A stretch of DNA of 22,621 nt, from NCBI GenBank assembly GCA_017882065.1, contig JADGQD010000008.1:1-22621 (forward strand). The letters run 5' to 3'. Positions 20,976 through 22,621 of this stretch are shown piece by piece. The stretch comes from Anaerolineales bacterium (lineage in GTDB: Bacteria > Chloroflexota > Anaerolineae > Anaerolineales > Villigracilaceae). A model generated the notes under the pieces. It searched no databases, was not told the DNA's origin, and worked only from the letters and a program-made list of their open reading frames with translations. The translations under genes and the position numbers were made by a program. How positions within the stretch are numbered: the stretch's first letter is position 1; each line of letters begins with the position of its first letter.

Positions 20976-22621
20976 ACGAGCAAGAGAAAAAGGCTTCCCT
21001 GGAGAAATACCAGGAAGCAAAGAAAAAAGGCATACCCTTCTTCCCAGACATCATATTCAAAGATGCAGTCGTATCCTTCGGCATTTTTCTCCTGCTGATC
21101 GCATTGGCCTATTTCGTCGGAGCGCCACTGGAGGCGCGAGCCAACCCTGCGGATACTATCTACACGCCACGCCCAGAATGGTATTTCCTGTTCCTGTTTC
21201 AACTGTTGAAGTACTTCCCCGGAAAACTTGAAGTAGTCGGAGTGATCATCATTCCCACGCTGGCAATCCTGGTTCTGGCCTTGCTGCCATTCCTGGATCG
21301 AGGCTCGCGCCGTCACTTCCTGAACAGACCTGTGGTCACCGGAGTGACTGTTTTTGCTCTGGCTGCCGTCGTTTTCCTGACCATCCAGTCGGCACTCGAA
21401 GCACCTCCGCCAGCAGCAGTTACTTCTGGTGATCAAACCGCGGCTCTCTATGCGGCAAACTGTGCTCCCTGCCACGGCTCTTCTATTGTTGTTCCCGCAG
21501 GAACAAATTTACATGACGTGATCGCTCAGGGCAAGCATCAAGGGATGCCAGCCTGGGGTGCGGATCTTTCGACTGACCAAATTGATGCCCTGGTGGGTTT
21601 CATCCTTTCCCCCGGCGGTAGTGCACTTTTTACCCAATACTGCGGTAGTTGCCACGATGCCCCGGAATTGGTCGCCCAAAGCCCGCTGGATCTCAAGAAG
21701 GCACTGGATGAAGGCGCAGCTTATGCTCCTCACGCCACTGTGAGTGTCCCGGACTGGGCCACCGCGATGACTGTGGAAGAACGCACCCGGTTGCTGAACT
21801 TCCTGGTCGCCCCGGATGGGGCCAGGCTGTTTGCCACCAACTGCTCCTCCTGCCATGGCGACTCGGTGGCGTTCTCAGGTACTGAAAGTGACCTGCGCAC
21901 GTTGATCAGCCAGGGAGGTCTTCACCTTGAGATGCCACCATGGAAGGAAACGCTCACTTCCGACCAGATCGATACCCTGGCCCGTTATGTGGTTGACCCG
22001 GAAGGGAATCCCTCCGCCAAGGCATTGTTTGACCAGAATTGCGCCAGTTGCCATGGGAGTCGCATCCCCACAGAGACGAACTTAGAACAGGCGCGGCAGT
22101 CCATCGCTTCAGGCGGTGCGCATAAAACCATGCCCATCTGGGGCCAGATACTGACCTCCGAACAATTGGATGCGTTGGTGCAGTACACCCTCCAGGCGGC
22201 GCAAGGATCGCCCATACAGGTTGGGCAGGGACTCTTCGCCCAGAATTGTTCATCCTGTCATGGCGAATTTGGTGAGGGTGGTCCCAATCCGGCGCGGGCG
22301 GGCGATATTATTCCACCCATCAGCACTTCAGATTTCCTGAATACGCGCGATGACAGCACGATTCGCGCCATCGTCGCGCAAGGGCAGCCGGATCTCGGTA
22401 TGCCTCCATTTGGAACATCAAATGGCGGTCTCCTGAGCGACGACGAAGTTGACGCCATCGTTGCCTTTATTCGATCTTGGGAAGCGAATCCCCTGGTGAT
22501 TGAACCTACCCCGGTGGCTGTGGCAACCCCAACCGTTGTTAGCCTTTCCGTTGCAGAAATTTATTCCAGGCTGTGTGCTCAATGTCATGGCCCATCCGGC
22601 GAAGGTGGAACAGGGCCAGCG
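20972..22621 (+). CDS. Cytochrome b6f subunit IV-like protein fused to tandem cytochrome c domains (partial)
   Basis: The frame is open for 550 residues to the window edge. Residues 1-145 form a subunit IV (PetD)-like part with three membrane helices and the Qo-site PEWYFLFLFQLLKYFPG (PEWY at 68-71). Then follow tandem class I-like cytochrome c domains of about 65 residues with heme motifs at 164 (CAPCH), 224 (CGSCH), 291 (CSSCH), 357 (CASCH), 426 (CSSCH) and 535 (CAQCH). Methionine-type sixth-ligand motifs are visible as GMPAW, EMPPW, TMPIW and GMPPF; the second domain has VPDW instead. The construction makes it the Qo half of the cytochrome b core plus a built-in electron chain in place of cytochrome f or c1. 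Confidence 0.93.
   Translation, partial: MNEQEKKASLEKYQEAKKKGIPFFPDIIFKDAVVSFGIFLLLIALAYFVGAPLEARANPADTIYTPRPEWYFLFLFQLLKYFPGKLEVVGVIIIPTLAILVLALLPFLDRGSRRHFLNRPVVTGVTVFALAAVVFLTIQSALEAPPPAAVTSGDQTAALYAANCAPCHGSSIVVPAGTNLHDVIAQGKHQGMPAWGADLSTDQIDALVGFILSPGGSALFTQYCGSCHDAPELVAQSPLDLKKALDEGAAYAPHATVSVPDWATAMTVEERTRLLNFLVAPDGARLFATNCSSCHGDSVAFSGTESDLRTLISQGGLHLEMPPWKETLTSDQIDTLARYVVDPEGNPSAKALFDQNCASCHGSRIPTETNLEQARQSIASGGAHKTMPIWGQILTSEQLDALVQYTLQAAQGSPIQVGQGLFAQNCSSCHGEFGEGGPNPARAGDIIPPISTSDFLNTRDDSTIRAIVAQGQPDLGMPPFGTSNGGLLSDDEVDAIVAFIRSWEANPLVIEPTPVAVATPTVVSLSVAEIYSRLCAQCHGPSGEGGTGPA

Noticed and set aside
20331..21020. Minus-strand open frame of 229 codons opposite the cytochrome b gene
   Set aside because: Antisense shadow of a conserved gene; the product has no recognisable domain and unlikely composition.
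1..22621. tRNA, rRNA or insertion sequence genes
   Set aside because: I saw no tRNA cloverleaf, rRNA segment, transposase frame or flanking inverted repeats of insertion-sequence size anywhere in the window.

Overview
The window looks like a chromosomal segment from a Chloroflexota bacterium, most likely of the Anaerolineae. This is inferred from gene style (Thr/Pro-rich lipoproteins, CcmH with an extra Cys pair, polyheme cytochromes fused to membrane subunits) and not from a marker gene. It is dominated by two linked blocks: a complete System I (Ccm) cytochrome c maturation cluster on the minus strand, and a polyheme cytochrome / Rieske / cytochrome b operon on the plus strand. A two-component system lies between them.

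Layout. 1-339: 5' part of a membrane protein running off the left edge (-). 398-426: terminator. 432-1847: dihydrolipoamide dehydrogenase (-) with its own -10 box. 1896-2317: frameshifted gene remnant (-). 2392-2787: chagasin-like protease-inhibitor lipoprotein (-). 2865-4484: secreted protein with a lytic-transglycosylase-like core (-). 4496-4525: terminator ending the ccm cluster. 4536-12699 (-): ccmD, ccmC, ccmB, ccmA, a large lipoprotein, a CcmI-like zinc-ribbon protein, a TlpA/CcmG thioredoxin, ccmH, ccmF and ccmE, listed by rising coordinate; transcription runs from ccmE to ccmD. 12790-14994 (-): NarL-type response regulator and HisKA_3 histidine kinase. 14995-15639: 645-base divergent intergenic region with several palindromes, direct repeats and a small lipoprotein reading frame without a proper start. 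15640 to the right edge (+): nine-heme cytochrome, b-type cytochrome fused to a monoheme domain, NapC-like nine-heme cytochrome fused to the same kind of monoheme domain, Rieske protein, cytochrome b6-type protein, and subunit IV fused to at least six cytochrome c domains (open at the right edge).

How they fit. The plus-strand operon encodes at least 25 c-type heme-binding motifs plus a Rieske cluster and two b-type cytochrome subunits, so it looks like a quinol-oxidising (or quinone-reducing) supercomplex with built-in heme wires. The ccm cluster would supply heme attachment for it. The two-component system lies upstream of ccm on the same strand and diverges from the cytochrome operon, so it is well placed to control both. 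The most notable points are the subunit IV-polyheme fusion, the related monoheme modules on two different proteins, the CcmE with Cys-x3-Tyr in place of the usual His, coexisting with a CcmH, and a heptanucleotide repeat tract inside the start of ccmB.
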